A stretch of 12,287 bases of DNA from CAZRUA01 sp964603125 (lineage in GTDB: Bacteria; Bacteroidota; Bacteroidia; B-17B0; Aurantibacillaceae), in assembly GCA_964603125.1 (NCBI GenBank), contig CAZRUA010000108.1, positions 1 to 12,287 of the forward strand, written 5' to 3'. The notes under the pieces are model-generated. The model ran no database searches. It was not told the DNA's origin and saw only the letters and a program-made list of their open reading frames with translations. The position numbers were made by a program, and so were the translations under genes. Below, piece after piece: positions 1 through 7,497 of the stretch; position 1 is the first letter of the stretch; the number at the start of each line of letters is the position of its first letter.

Positions 1-636
1 TTTACCAGTAACATCAATAATTTTTGTTGATTGGGTTAAAACAACATTCGCCCCTAAAACAGCTTCTTTACCAACGTGAACGCCTTCTACTACAATACAA
101 CGGCTTCCAATAAAACAATTATCCTCTATAATTACAGGTGCTGCTTGAACGGGTTCTAAAACACCTCCAATACCAACACCTCCGCTTAAATGAACATGCT
201 TGCCAATTTGCGCACAGCTACCAACTGTTGCCCATGTATCCACCATAGTTCCCGAATCAACATAAGCACCAATATTTATAAACGAAGGCATGCAAATTAC
301 TCCAGAAGCAACATAAGCACCATAACGAAGTACAGAGCCAGGAACAGTTCTAATTCCTGCATCTTGCATACCCGTTTTTAAAGGAATTTTATCATAATAT
401 TGCTCAGGTCCTTCCTGCATAATTTCCATTTTGCGAATAGGAAAATATAAAATAACAGCCTTTTTAACCCAATCGTTTACTTGCCAAGTTGTTTTACCCG
501 CTGCATCTACTATAGGTTGCGCTACTCGTAACTCACCTTTGTCGAGTTTCTGAATAACCGTATTAATAGCCTCTTGCGAATCCGCCTTTTGAAGCAAGTC
601 GCGATTATTCCATATTTCTTCGATAATTTTTTGCAT
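1..636 (-). CDS. dapD: 2,3,4,5-tetrahydropyridine-2,6-dicarboxylate N-succinyltransferase, 5' part (runs off left edge)
   Basis: Transfers a succinyl group from succinyl-CoA to tetrahydrodipicolinate in the succinylase branch of lysine/meso-diaminopimelate synthesis; cytoplasmic. The window holds the first 212 codons; the family is usually about 270 residues, so roughly the last 60 are outside. Seen: a helical N-terminal domain (about 1-95), then RTVPGSVLRYGAYV (97-110), VDTWATVGSCAQIG (132-145) and SGGVGIGGVLEP (151-162). These are hallmark stretches of DapD and of its left-handed beta-helix of hexapeptide repeats. The ATG at 636 gives the expected MQKIIEEIWNNRD start, and no other start fits. 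Upstream on the minus strand is only an imperfect -7 box (TAAATTGC, 657-664), so its promoter is uncertain; it would share the 65-bp gap with the divergent tRNA promoter. Identification is very secure; the 3' end cannot be seen. Confidence 0.96.
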   Translation of the reverse strand, partial: MQKIIEEIWNNRDLLQKADSQEAINTVIQKLDKGELRVAQPIVDAAGKTTWQVNDWVKKAVILYFPIRKMEIMQEGPEQYYDKIPLKTGMQDAGIRTVPGSVLRYGAYVASGVICMPSFINIGAYVDSGTMVDTWATVGSCAQIGKHVHLSGGVGIGGVLEPVQAAPVIIEDNCFIGSRCIVVEGVHVGKEAVLGANVVLTQSTKIIDVTGK

Positions 637-650
637 AAAAAAAATATTTT

Positions 651-683
651 TTTGGTGCAATTTACAGAAAATATGTATATTTG
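651..683 (+). promoter_or_regulatory. Promoter of the tRNA-Arg gene
   Basis: TTTG at 651-654 and TATATTTG at 676-683, separated by 21 nt, match the Bacteroidota -33 TTTG / -7 TAnnTTTG consensus. Transcription would start near 688-690, about 14 nt before the mature tRNA. The short leader holds a CCC-AAAAC-GGG mini-hairpin (688-698). Confidence 0.75.
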
Positions 684-702
684 CACTCCCAAAACGGGAA
701 AT

Positions 703-776
703 GGTTTCGTAGCTCAACTGAATAGAGCATCTCACTACGGATGAGAAGGTTAGGGGTTTGAATCCCTTCGAGATCA
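703..776 (+). tRNA. tRNA-Arg (anticodon ACG)
   Basis: A full cloverleaf folds by eye. The acceptor stem is 703-709 with 769-775 (7 bp, two G-U wobbles), and the discriminator is A776. The D stem is 712-715/725-728. The anticodon stem is 730-734/742-746 with loop CTACGGA, anticodon ACG at 737-739. The variable loop is 747-751, and the T stem is 752-756/764-768 with loop TTTGAAT. CCA is not encoded. The ACG anticodon should be deaminated to ICG and read CGU/CGC/CGA. Odd feature: position 19 in the D loop is A (721) and position 56 in the T loop is T (759), so the near-universal G19-C56 tertiary pair is replaced by A19-U56. U8-A14, A15-U48 and G18-U55 are intact. The gene has its own promoter and terminator and appears monocistronic. 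Confidence 0.97.
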
Positions 777-780
777 CAAA

Positions 781-812
781 AAGGCTTGATATTTTCAAGC
801 CTTTTTTATTTT
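781..812 (+). terminator. Rho-independent terminator of the tRNA-Arg gene
   Basis: A perfect 9-bp stem, AAGGCTTGA (781-789) with TCAAGCCTT (795-803) and a 5-nt loop, is followed by a run of T residues (802-807, then ATTTT). It begins 4 nt after the mature tRNA end. The A-rich 5' flank (777-782) can extend the stem into the T tract. Confidence 0.9.
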
Positions 813-1120
813 CCTACATTTCTCAAAACAAAAATCAAACACGCCATTCTATTTTAAGTATTGCTACAAATATTTATTAAAAATATTTAGAATGCATTTT
901 AAAACGAAAGTAAAATTCAAAGCATCAGCAAAAAATTATAATTCAATTAAGAAAATAGCAAAGGCTTTTTCGAAAATCGAACCGCTCAATTTACACTTTG
1001 AAATTCAGCAACTTACAGAATAAGTAATGTTTTGTAATACCTAGTGGTAATCATTTGTAATGCTTAAATGAGAAGCTTAAAATAAAACTATAGGGAACTT
1101 TGTATTCAAAAAAAATAACC
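813..1120. other. Intergenic stretch between the tRNA terminator and the reductase gene
   Basis: About 308 bp of AT-rich DNA with no confident gene. It holds one small ORF (listed separately, 892-1023) and, just before the reductase gene, a -7-like GAACTTTG (1095-1102, one mismatch to TAnnTTTG) without a convincing -33 partner. A TTTTG at 1029-1033 and CATTTG at 1052-1057 are present but not correctly spaced. No hairpin, repeat or second RNA gene was seen. Confidence 0.5.
892..1023 (+). CDS. Possible small basic protein (43 aa)
   Basis: An ATG-to-TAA ORF of 43 codons between the tRNA terminator and the reductase gene. The product is rich in lysine in its first 27 residues (MHFKTKVKFKASAKNYNSIK...) and ends with PLNLHFEIQQLTE. 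It has no signal peptide or membrane segment. There is no good -33/-7 promoter and no purine-rich ribosome site, but the latter is normal in this phylum. I recognise no family. It is the only ORF of note in the gap and its composition is protein-like, but chance ORFs of this size are common in AT-rich DNA, so it is a candidate only. Confidence 0.3.
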   Translation: MHFKTKVKFKASAKNYNSIKKIAKAFSKIEPLNLHFEIQQLTE

Positions 1121-2227
1121 ATGAATGAAAAAAACAATTTTATTTTAACAGGGGCTACTGGTGTTTTAGGCTCACATATATTTTATGAATTACTTTATAA
1201 AATAGGTAAGGATAACTATGAGGGTGAAATAGTATTATTAGTTAGAACAAGGAATAATAGAAGCGCAATTGAAAGAGCAAGGGACTTACTTGTTTCTGAT
1301 TTAATACCAGATTATTTAAAAGAAACTGAACTTGATAGGCTTTTTACTAAACATGTTACAATTATTGACGCCGATTTAACCGATTTAACTAATCTAAAAC
1401 TTGCATTTTCTGGAAATACAAAAAAATACAAATTAATTCATTGCGCTGCATCAGTAAATCTTAGCAACAGCAATTCAGCATTTGATGAGATTAAAAGCAC
1501 AAATTACCAAGGAACTATTGATCTTGTAAACACATTGCTACCAAATTTAATTAAGGTAAGCTATATTGGAACATCCTTATCTTACAGAGAAACTGAGGAC
1601 ATTACACCATTCCGAAATCATTATGAACGTTTTAAAGCTGATACAGAAACCATTATTGAAGAACTTTGCGAGTCGAATGGCATCTTCTTTCAAACGCTAA
1701 GACCAAGCATAATATGTGGTCGTTTAATTGACAGCCCAAACTATGTTATTTGCAAGTTCCTAGTTTTTTATTTATTTGGCGCTTTCTTTTACCGAACAAA
1801 AATTGGGCATGGCGAAATTAAAACACGTATCATGATTAATCCAGATTCGGGATTAAATATTATTCCGGTTGATTATGCTGCTAAAGCAATTGTAAGAGCT
1901 TTGGATACTGATTTAAAGGAGTTAAACATTGTAAGTAGCAAATACCTACCAAATACTTTTACAATACCTACTTTACTGAATGAAATTGGCTGGCATAATT
2001 TTGAATTAGTACACCAAATGCCTCAAGATTTAAATACGATAGAAAAGCTATATTACCGCACAGTTGGTCCTCAGCTAACATCTTATTTGACATCGGAAAA
2101 CTATCCATATAATATGAGCGACTTACATATTTTAATGCAAGATATAAAAGAACCTGATACTTACAATGAATTTAAAAACTTATGCGCTTATGCTGTAGAA
2201 AAAGAATTTGAAAATGCTTTGGTATAA
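1121..2227 (+). CDS. Stand-alone thioester-reductase-like NAD(P)-dependent SDR
   Basis: A 368-residue extended short-chain dehydrogenase/reductase of the NAD_binding_4 type, the fold of fatty acyl-CoA reductases and of the reductase domains of carboxylic acid reductases and peptide synthetases. Seen: the Rossmann motif TGATGVLG (10-17); an acidic strand end DADLTD (83-88); IHCAASVNL (106-114), the typical H-x-A-A-x-V stretch; a Ser/Thr region SYIGTSLS (147-154); the catalytic YxxxK as Y168-K172 (YERFK); and RPSIICG (194-200) before the substrate-binding part. No adenylation or carrier-protein domain is fused or adjacent, so the substrate is unknown. By family it would reduce an activated acyl group to an aldehyde or alcohol. 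Start: a TTG at 1100 adds 7 residues but overlaps a -7-like element, so the ATG at 1121, which puts the TGxxGxxG motif at residue 10, is preferred. The transcript ends at the hairpin just after the stop. Confidence 0.88.
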   Translation: MNEKNNFILTGATGVLGSHIFYELLYKIGKDNYEGEIVLLVRTRNNRSAIERARDLLVSDLIPDYLKETELDRLFTKHVTIIDADLTDLTNLKLAFSGNTKKYKLIHCAASVNLSNSNSAFDEIKSTNYQGTIDLVNTLLPNLIKVSYIGTSLSYRETEDITPFRNHYERFKADTETIIEELCESNGIFFQTLRPSIICGRLIDSPNYVICKFLVFYLFGAFFYRTKIGHGEIKTRIMINPDSGLNIIPVDYAAKAIVRALDTDLKELNIVSSKYLPNTFTIPTLLNEIGWHNFELVHQMPQDLNTIEKLYYRTVGPQLTSYLTSENYPYNMSDLHILMQDIKEPDTYNEFKNLCAYAVEKEFENALV

Positions 2228-2231
2228 TAAA

Positions 2232-2265
2232 ATTACAATCTCGAATTAATACTCGAGATTGTAAT
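2232..2265. terminator. Hairpin terminator shared by convergent genes
   Basis: A perfect 13-bp stem (2232-2244 with 2253-2265) encloses an 8-nt loop, in the 3' region where the reductase gene and the TraB/GumN-like gene converge; their stop codons are 18 bp apart. On the minus strand the stem is followed by TTTATTATACC, a modest T tract. On the plus strand there is no T run, so it may terminate mainly leftward transcription and act on the other strand as a 3'-end stabiliser. One arm is coding: it specifies the last residues of the minus-strand protein. Confidence 0.7.
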
Positions 2266-5200
2266 CATCGTAAACTCCACCATAATCACCATAACTATTT
2301 AAACGTCTGCGACCAATATTTCTGAGGTCCTCTACTATTTCATCAATCTGTTCCGTAATTGTTTTATCTGTATCGATGTAAACATTTTTTTGGAACACCT
2401 TAGTATCCGTCTCAATTTTCAACGAATCAGTTGGTTCCATTCCAACATAATCCAATTGCCAATCCTTGTTGCCATATTTCGCCTTTCCTGGTTTACGCTT
2501 AAAGAAGTAAACATAACCTTTACCTTTTTTATTCTCAACCCATCGTTTTTCTAAGAACACAATACTATCCTTCTTTTCTTCTTTTTTATCGTCATCACCA
2601 TAGTAATAATTGCTATTAGGCTTTTGACCATAAAGCATAGCATAAACAATATCATACTGATTTTTTAAATTGCTATCAAATTTATCCAAACGTTTAATAC
2701 GTTTCAACTCAGTATACATCTTCTCTCTAGTTTCAAGGTTTTTGCACAGGTTACTGATTAACGTATCGGCAACAGGTAATTTATTTTGAAGCATTAAAAC
2801 AGCTGCATTTAACTTTAAATCTGAATCTTTCACCTTAAGCAGCTTTTCATAAAAACTCTTCACATTAGGCTCAGCAGCAAATGGAACAAGAATGCTTGCA
2901 TAGTTCAACAAATCGCTTCTGAACGAAGTTGTGAAATTTTTAATGTAACGTGTAGCTCTTGCAATACGAGGGTCAGAAACATCACCAAATTCCAAATATT
3001 TTAATGCTTCTTCCATAGCAGCCTGAACATTCATTTTATTGCTATACGAATTCTCATCTTTGTTGGTATTATCGTTATTTAACTGTCGTTTCAATTCATC
3101 GTTTGCCTCGCGTAAAATGAGTTGTTTTTGACCAGCATAAACTGTTGAATTTACAATTCCACTATCCACCAAAGTAGCTAACAAAGCATAAACTCCATCT
3201 TTGTATTCAGGGTAACGAGTGTAATCTAACAATTCGGGGAATATTGGTTTAGCTAAAATCAAAGAATCATAAAACCCAGATAAAACATATTCAACCTCAC
3301 TGTTTTCTTCAGATACTAATGGAGTTTCTGATTTAAGCATTGCCAGAGCAGCTGGTGCTTTCTCAGCTGACTTTTGAAGACTAACTGCAGTTAATGCCAT
3401 TACTTCCAAATAAGACGAATCGCGATATGTTTCATATTCATTCTTTAAAAACGGAATTATCTTTTTATTATCCATATAGGTTAACTCCGTTAATAAATTT
3501 GATTTCATTGATTTTTTCAAGGTATCAAACAAAGGACTTTCAATTATTTTCATCAAATCATCAGCGTACTTCTCATCAAAAATTAATTGAGAAAATCCAG
3601 TTTCAACTCTAACTTTCGTTAAACTATCCGTAGAATTAATTTCCTTTAAAAACACAGGAACCTTATCAATAAAAGGACTTACACCAAGCACAGTATCTTT
3701 TAATTTAAATGAATCGAAAAATGTTTTTGCCCATTTTGTCAAACCTTGAATGGTATCTGATTGATGCGTAAGTCTGTAAAAAGCTCCATCTTTCATTATG
3801 ATACGCTCATAAATACATTGAATAGAGTTGGTGTCAGTTAAAATCAAATCATACATTTCTCCACCTTTAACCTCAGTTTTTACTTTAGATTTAATCACTA
3901 AAGAGGTATTTCTATCTTGGAATTGCTTAAAAGTAGATTTCCAAAACTCGTCTTTGTTTTTAAACATTGCATAATCATGATACTTGTAATAATTCACGCT
4001 TACCTTTTCATGCGTAGCATCTGCATAAAAATTATCGCTGTATGATTTAGCTTCAAATTTATTTTCTTTCTTTTTGTCATAACCACCATAATAATCATAG
4101 TAATCGTAAGCATAAGCCGAAGCCTTTTTAGCATCTTCCTTTCGTTTCTCAATAAAATCCGACTCAACCGTGAAATACATATTTGTATCTGTGTAAGTTT
4201 CAAATTTCTTATTGTAAATAAAATCAGTAAACTTAAACGAATCGAAAAACTTATCGGCGCGCTTATTATCTTGGGTTTTAGAAGCTAACATAAAATATTG
4301 ATCAGCCTTGATAATAAATTTCACAAAAAACTTTTCATTACTCGTTTTATTTTTTAAAACAAAATCAATAGCAGGTTGCCTATCTACTTTGGTGAATTTT
4401 TTACTTTCAACTTCATATTTTATGCTCTTAGCAAATTCCTTCCCTAACTGATTCAATTCAAAAGTATCTTCTTCAATGTAATCGTAATCAGTATATAAAG
4501 CTTTGGCTACGCAATAAAAATTCTTTCCTTCTTCAGTAGCAGTAACATTGTTTACTTGATAGTAGTTACTGATGGTCTCTGCGTCTTCATAGTTATAAGT
4601 TACAGGAATTTGAACAGAAAAATTTCCTTCTTTTGGAGCAAAATTAGTCCAAGCCCCTGAATTATTGCGCGGGCGGAACTTAATAGTACTAAAAAATTTA
4701 TTTCCTTCGTCCTTCACCCATTTACCTGTTCCTCCCATTTTTATAATGATGATTTCATCAGGACAAACATAAATGTGATAACGCTGAACATCGCCTCGTT
4801 TGGTTTCATTAGTTATATCAAAACCTGGGTTACCATTGCTATTTGTAATCTCTTTTTTAGAAAGGATTTTACCCGGAATATTTTCATAAAGCAAGGAATC
4901 AATACGCTTCATAGTATACTGAGGCGTTCTACCATAAAGTGCGTCGTACGATTTAATACGTGAAATGTAATAATAGCTACCGTTAATCATTTCAGGATAC
5001 AAATACTGCTTATAATCCGAATAGGAATTTAACTCGGTTAGTTTTCCTGGCATTTCAACACTAAACAATGAATCTTTAGGGAACTGAACACTATGTTTTA
5101 AAGGAATACGAGTTTCCTGAATAGTAGTCATCATTTTTTTTGCCTTCTTAGAAATAGTTTTGTTTACCGGGCGAACCGTATATCCCATTCGTTTCAACAA

Positions 5201-6079
5201 CATAATAACCCCTGTATCGCCTGGTAAATGAGCTGCTCCTACTCCAGTGAATAATGATTTTATTTTCATTATTGAATCCATATTGCGCACAAAAACTTTG
5301 TTACGCTCCTCAATCATCCATTTACCAAAGTTCTTAGAACGATATGTCATTTTCTCTAAAGAATCTAACAAATCTAAATCACCTGCACGATAAGCGTTTT
5401 CAATTTTTTCTTGAATTGGAATTCCATCTTCATATAATTTTGGATTGTAATTATCGTACATATCCTCATCACTGTTTTCATCTGGCTTACGCGATTTAGC
5501 CTCCATCTCCATAGATTCTTTAAAATCTTCGAGATTAGTTACAGGCTTACCGCTTTTTTTAGCTGATTGATAAATGAACATATCTAAATAAGTGTCTTCT
5601 TCAAAGTTTTCTTGCGACTGATCGTAGCGATACAATAGACCATTGATATTATGAGGGTCTTGAGACAATAAATATTGTAGTGCTTTATTATCTGGTGGAT
5701 TAATAGCAAAGGCTTTTGAATAAAAGGAAGAAGAACCATTATTGTACCTACGCTGATTCATGTTAGCACCAATACCGTCAGCCCCCCATAAATTCATATC
5801 TTTCATATTATCCAGCCATTCATCGGGATTTGTTTCCAAACCAATAATATCGGCATTTTTAATTGCTAAGAAAAAAGTATCAGATAAATGAAAGGCAACT
5901 TTACTACTTACATGCATAGTACCATACAAGTATGATGGCTTTTTTAAACCATTACCCGTTATCTCATACAATAAACCTTGAAATTTTTTATTGTTTTGTG
6001 CTGTTAAGCTGCTGAATGAATTGACCAAAACAGCAAATACTATTGCCGTTATTAATTTTGACCCAAAAGTTTTTTGCAT
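2246..6079 (-). CDS. Giant secreted TraB/GumN-family protein with triple repeat domain and helical tail
   Basis: A 1277-residue protein. Residues 1-27 are a Sec signal peptide (hydrophobic core ITAIVFAVLVN, ending SLTAQ). Residues about 33-305 form a TraB/PrgY/GumN (TIKI-like) domain. Both GxxH motifs are present (GTMH 53-56; GAAH 281-284 in GVGAAHLPGD), as is the conserved glutamate (E81 in GLETNPDEW). In this family these are proposed to be metal-hydrolase residues. About 335-795 holds three related beta-rich units, each opening with an FSVxxP-like strand (339, 487, 635) and closing with FF(D/S)(S/T)(F/I)KF (462, 611, 787), resembling the ends of PsbP-like domains. Residues about 805-1150 are helical and HEAT-like. 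Tyr/Asp-rich linkers occur at 656-670, 1158-1164 and 1262-1277. Typical GumN proteins are only about 300 residues, so most of this protein is extra. Probably periplasmic or surface exposed; the substrate is unknown. No consensus promoter was found upstream; the gene is divergent from the rRNA methyltransferase gene. Confidence 0.9.
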   Translation of the reverse strand: MQKTFGSKLITAIVFAVLVNSFSSLTAQNNKKFQGLLYEITGNGLKKPSYLYGTMHVSSKVAFHLSDTFFLAIKNADIIGLETNPDEWLDNMKDMNLWGADGIGANMNQRRYNNGSSSFYSKAFAINPPDNKALQYLLSQDPHNINGLLYRYDQSQENFEEDTYLDMFIYQSAKKSGKPVTNLEDFKESMEMEAKSRKPDENSDEDMYDNYNPKLYEDGIPIQEKIENAYRAGDLDLLDSLEKMTYRSKNFGKWMIEERNKVFVRNMDSIMKIKSLFTGVGAAHLPGDTGVIMLLKRMGYTVRPVNKTISKKAKKMMTTIQETRIPLKHSVQFPKDSLFSVEMPGKLTELNSYSDYKQYLYPEMINGSYYYISRIKSYDALYGRTPQYTMKRIDSLLYENIPGKILSKKEITNSNGNPGFDITNETKRGDVQRYHIYVCPDEIIIIKMGGTGKWVKDEGNKFFSTIKFRPRNNSGAWTNFAPKEGNFSVQIPVTYNYEDAETISNYYQVNNVTATEEGKNFYCVAKALYTDYDYIEEDTFELNQLGKEFAKSIKYEVESKKFTKVDRQPAIDFVLKNKTSNEKFFVKFIIKADQYFMLASKTQDNKRADKFFDSFKFTDFIYNKKFETYTDTNMYFTVESDFIEKRKEDAKKASAYAYDYYDYYGGYDKKKENKFEAKSYSDNFYADATHEKVSVNYYKYHDYAMFKNKDEFWKSTFKQFQDRNTSLVIKSKVKTEVKGGEMYDLILTDTNSIQCIYERIIMKDGAFYRLTHQSDTIQGLTKWAKTFFDSFKLKDTVLGVSPFIDKVPVFLKEINSTDSLTKVRVETGFSQLIFDEKYADDLMKIIESPLFDTLKKSMKSNLLTELTYMDNKKIIPFLKNEYETYRDSSYLEVMALTAVSLQKSAEKAPAALAMLKSETPLVSEENSEVEYVLSGFYDSLILAKPIFPELLDYTRYPEYKDGVYALLATLVDSGIVNSTVYAGQKQLILREANDELKRQLNNDNTNKDENSYSNKMNVQAAMEEALKYLEFGDVSDPRIARATRYIKNFTTSFRSDLLNYASILVPFAAEPNVKSFYEKLLKVKDSDLKLNAAVLMLQNKLPVADTLISNLCKNLETREKMYTELKRIKRLDKFDSNLKNQYDIVYAMLYGQKPNSNYYYGDDDKKEEKKDSIVFLEKRWVENKKGKGYVYFFKRKPGKAKYGNKDWQLDYVGMEPTDSLKIETDTKVFQKNVYIDTDKTITEQIDEIVEDLRNIGRRRLNSYGDYGGVYDDYNLEY

Positions 6080-6279
6080 AAGCGCTCTAGTTTTTTATAA
6101 TCGTTCGATAATTTAGGCTTAACTAAGCGGTTTATTTCGAAGAATTTGCATGGTAAATTTCGCTAAATAAATTTAAAAAATCAAGTTCTAAAGTGGTATT
6201 TTAACTTTCTTTAGAATTTATTTTAAACATATAACGTTAAAACACCCATAGGTTACAATTTAAACTTTAAACAAAGGCT

Positions 6280-6309
6280 TTTGAAGCTGAACTAATTATA
6301 ATACCTTTG
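6280..6309 (+). promoter_or_regulatory. Promoter of the rlmI-like gene
   Basis: TTTG (6280-6283), an 18-nt spacer and TACCTTTG (6302-6309) match the Bacteroidota -33/-7 consensus. The last base of the -7 box is only 5 nt before the ATG at 6315, so the transcript would begin at or within a few bases of the start codon. Confidence 0.78.
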
Positions 6310-6314
6310 CGACC

Positions 6315-7496
6315 ATGCAAGAACTATCAAAAGTAATTTTAAATAAGGGAAGAGAACAATCGTTGCTTCGCTTTCATCCGTGGGTATTTTCGGGAGCTAT
6401 TAACCGTGTAGATGGAAAACCAGCTGACGGAGATTTAGTGGAAGTTTACTCTAACCAACGCGAGTTTTTAGGAATTGGCCATTATCATCATGGCAGCATA
6501 ACGGTGCGCATTATTAGTTTCACAAAACAAATTATTGATGCAAACTTTTGGAAACAAAAAATTGAAAAAGCTTACAACCTGCGTAAATCGTTTGGATTAA
6601 CTGATAGTTCAACAACCAATTGTTACCGCTTGGTTTTTGGAGAAGGAGACGAATTACCTAGTTTAATCATTGATATTTATGATACAGTAGCTGTAATTCA
6701 AGCGCATAGTATTGGAATGCACTTAGTGAAAAATGATATAGCCGAAGCTTTAAAAAGCATTTATGGCAAAAAAATAACTTGCATTTATGATAAAAGCGCC
6801 GAAACTTTACCTAAGCAATATGCTGTAGGAATAAGTAATGCTGCTATATATGGCGAAGCAAAACAAGTTGAAGTAATTGAAAACGGAAATAAATTTTTAA
6901 TTGATTTTGAAGCTGGTCAAAAAACAGGTTTTTTTGTTGACCAACGCGATAATAGAGCTTTATTAGGGAAATACGCAAAAGATAAAACTGTTTTAAACAC
7001 TTTTTGCTACACAGGAGGTTTCTCGATTTATGCAGCTAAAGGTGGCGCAAAATTAGTTCACTCTGTTGACTCATCAAAAACTGCTATTGCCTTAGCTGAA
7101 AAGAATGCAGCGCTGAACAATCTGCAAAATCACGAAGCGTTTTGTATGGATACATTTGATTTTTTAAAAGAAAAACGCGCTGAATATGATTTAATTATTT
7201 TAGACCCGCCTGCCTTTGCTAAAAGCCGCGACAGTAAACACAATGCAGTTATTGGCTACAAAAAACTAAACGTGGCAGCTTTAAAACAAATTAAGCCAGG
7301 TGGAATTTTATTTACGTATAGTTGCTCGGGAGTAATTGACAAAATGCTGTTTTATAATACCATTGCCTCTGCTGCTATGGAAGCTAAAAGAAAAGTTAAT
7401 GTGTTGCATTATTTACATCAACCTTTAGATCATCCAATTAATTTATTTCACCCTGAAAGTGAGTATTTAAAAGGCTTGGTATTGTGGGTAGAATAG
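6315..7496 (+). CDS. rlmI: 23S rRNA (cytosine-C5) methyltransferase, RlmI family
   Basis: A 393-residue SAM-dependent methyltransferase of the RlmI/YccW family; E. coli RlmI is 396 residues and makes m5C1962 in 23S rRNA. Residues about 3-72 are the PUA RNA-binding domain (KGREQSLLRFHPWVFSGAI, 11-29). A linker domain follows, then QKTGFFVDQRDNR (202-214), SAM motif I NTFCYTGGFS (228-237), acidic VDSS (251-254), motif IV DPPAFAKS (297-304), and YSCSG (335-339) with the expected catalytic cysteine C337. The only sensible start is the ATG at 6315, since the PUA domain begins at once. It has its own promoter, and its stop lies one base from the stop of the convergent gene. Orthology to the exact rRNA position is inferred from the family, not shown here. 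Confidence 0.93.
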   Translation: MQELSKVILNKGREQSLLRFHPWVFSGAINRVDGKPADGDLVEVYSNQREFLGIGHYHHGSITVRIISFTKQIIDANFWKQKIEKAYNLRKSFGLTDSSTTNCYRLVFGEGDELPSLIIDIYDTVAVIQAHSIGMHLVKNDIAEALKSIYGKKITCIYDKSAETLPKQYAVGISNAAIYGEAKQVEVIENGNKFLIDFEAGQKTGFFVDQRDNRALLGKYAKDKTVLNTFCYTGGFSIYAAKGGAKLVHSVDSSKTAIALAEKNAALNNLQNHEAFCMDTFDFLKEKRAEYDLIILDPPAFAKSRDSKHNAVIGYKKLNVAALKQIKPGGILFTYSCSGVIDKMLFYNTIASAAMEAKRKVNVLHYLHQPLDHPINLFHPESEYLKGLVLWVE

Positions 7497-7497
7497 T

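Noticed and set aside
190..381. Plus-strand ORF of 63 codons
   Set aside because: It lies wholly antisense to dapD, and its Asn/Ser/Ile-rich composition is the shadow of the hexapeptide repeats.
703..776. tRNA gene as an integration (att) site
   Set aside because: No second copy of the tRNA 3' end, no integrase and no mobile-element genes were found in the window.
1100..1120. TTG start extending the reductase by 7 residues
   Set aside because: The TTG overlaps a -7-like GAACTTTG, and the ATG at 1121 gives the usual short lead before TGxxGxxG.
3394..4963. Several ORFs within the 1277-aa gene (3394-3612 +, 4000-4203 -, 4775-4963 +)
   Set aside because: All overlap the strongly supported long gene in other frames, have biased shadow composition and no start signals.
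6101..6135. Inverted repeats ATCG-TT-CGAT and GCTTA-AC-TAAGC upstream of the 1277-aa gene
   Set aside because: Stems are only 4-5 bp with 2-nt centres, expected by chance, and no promoter element is positioned with them.
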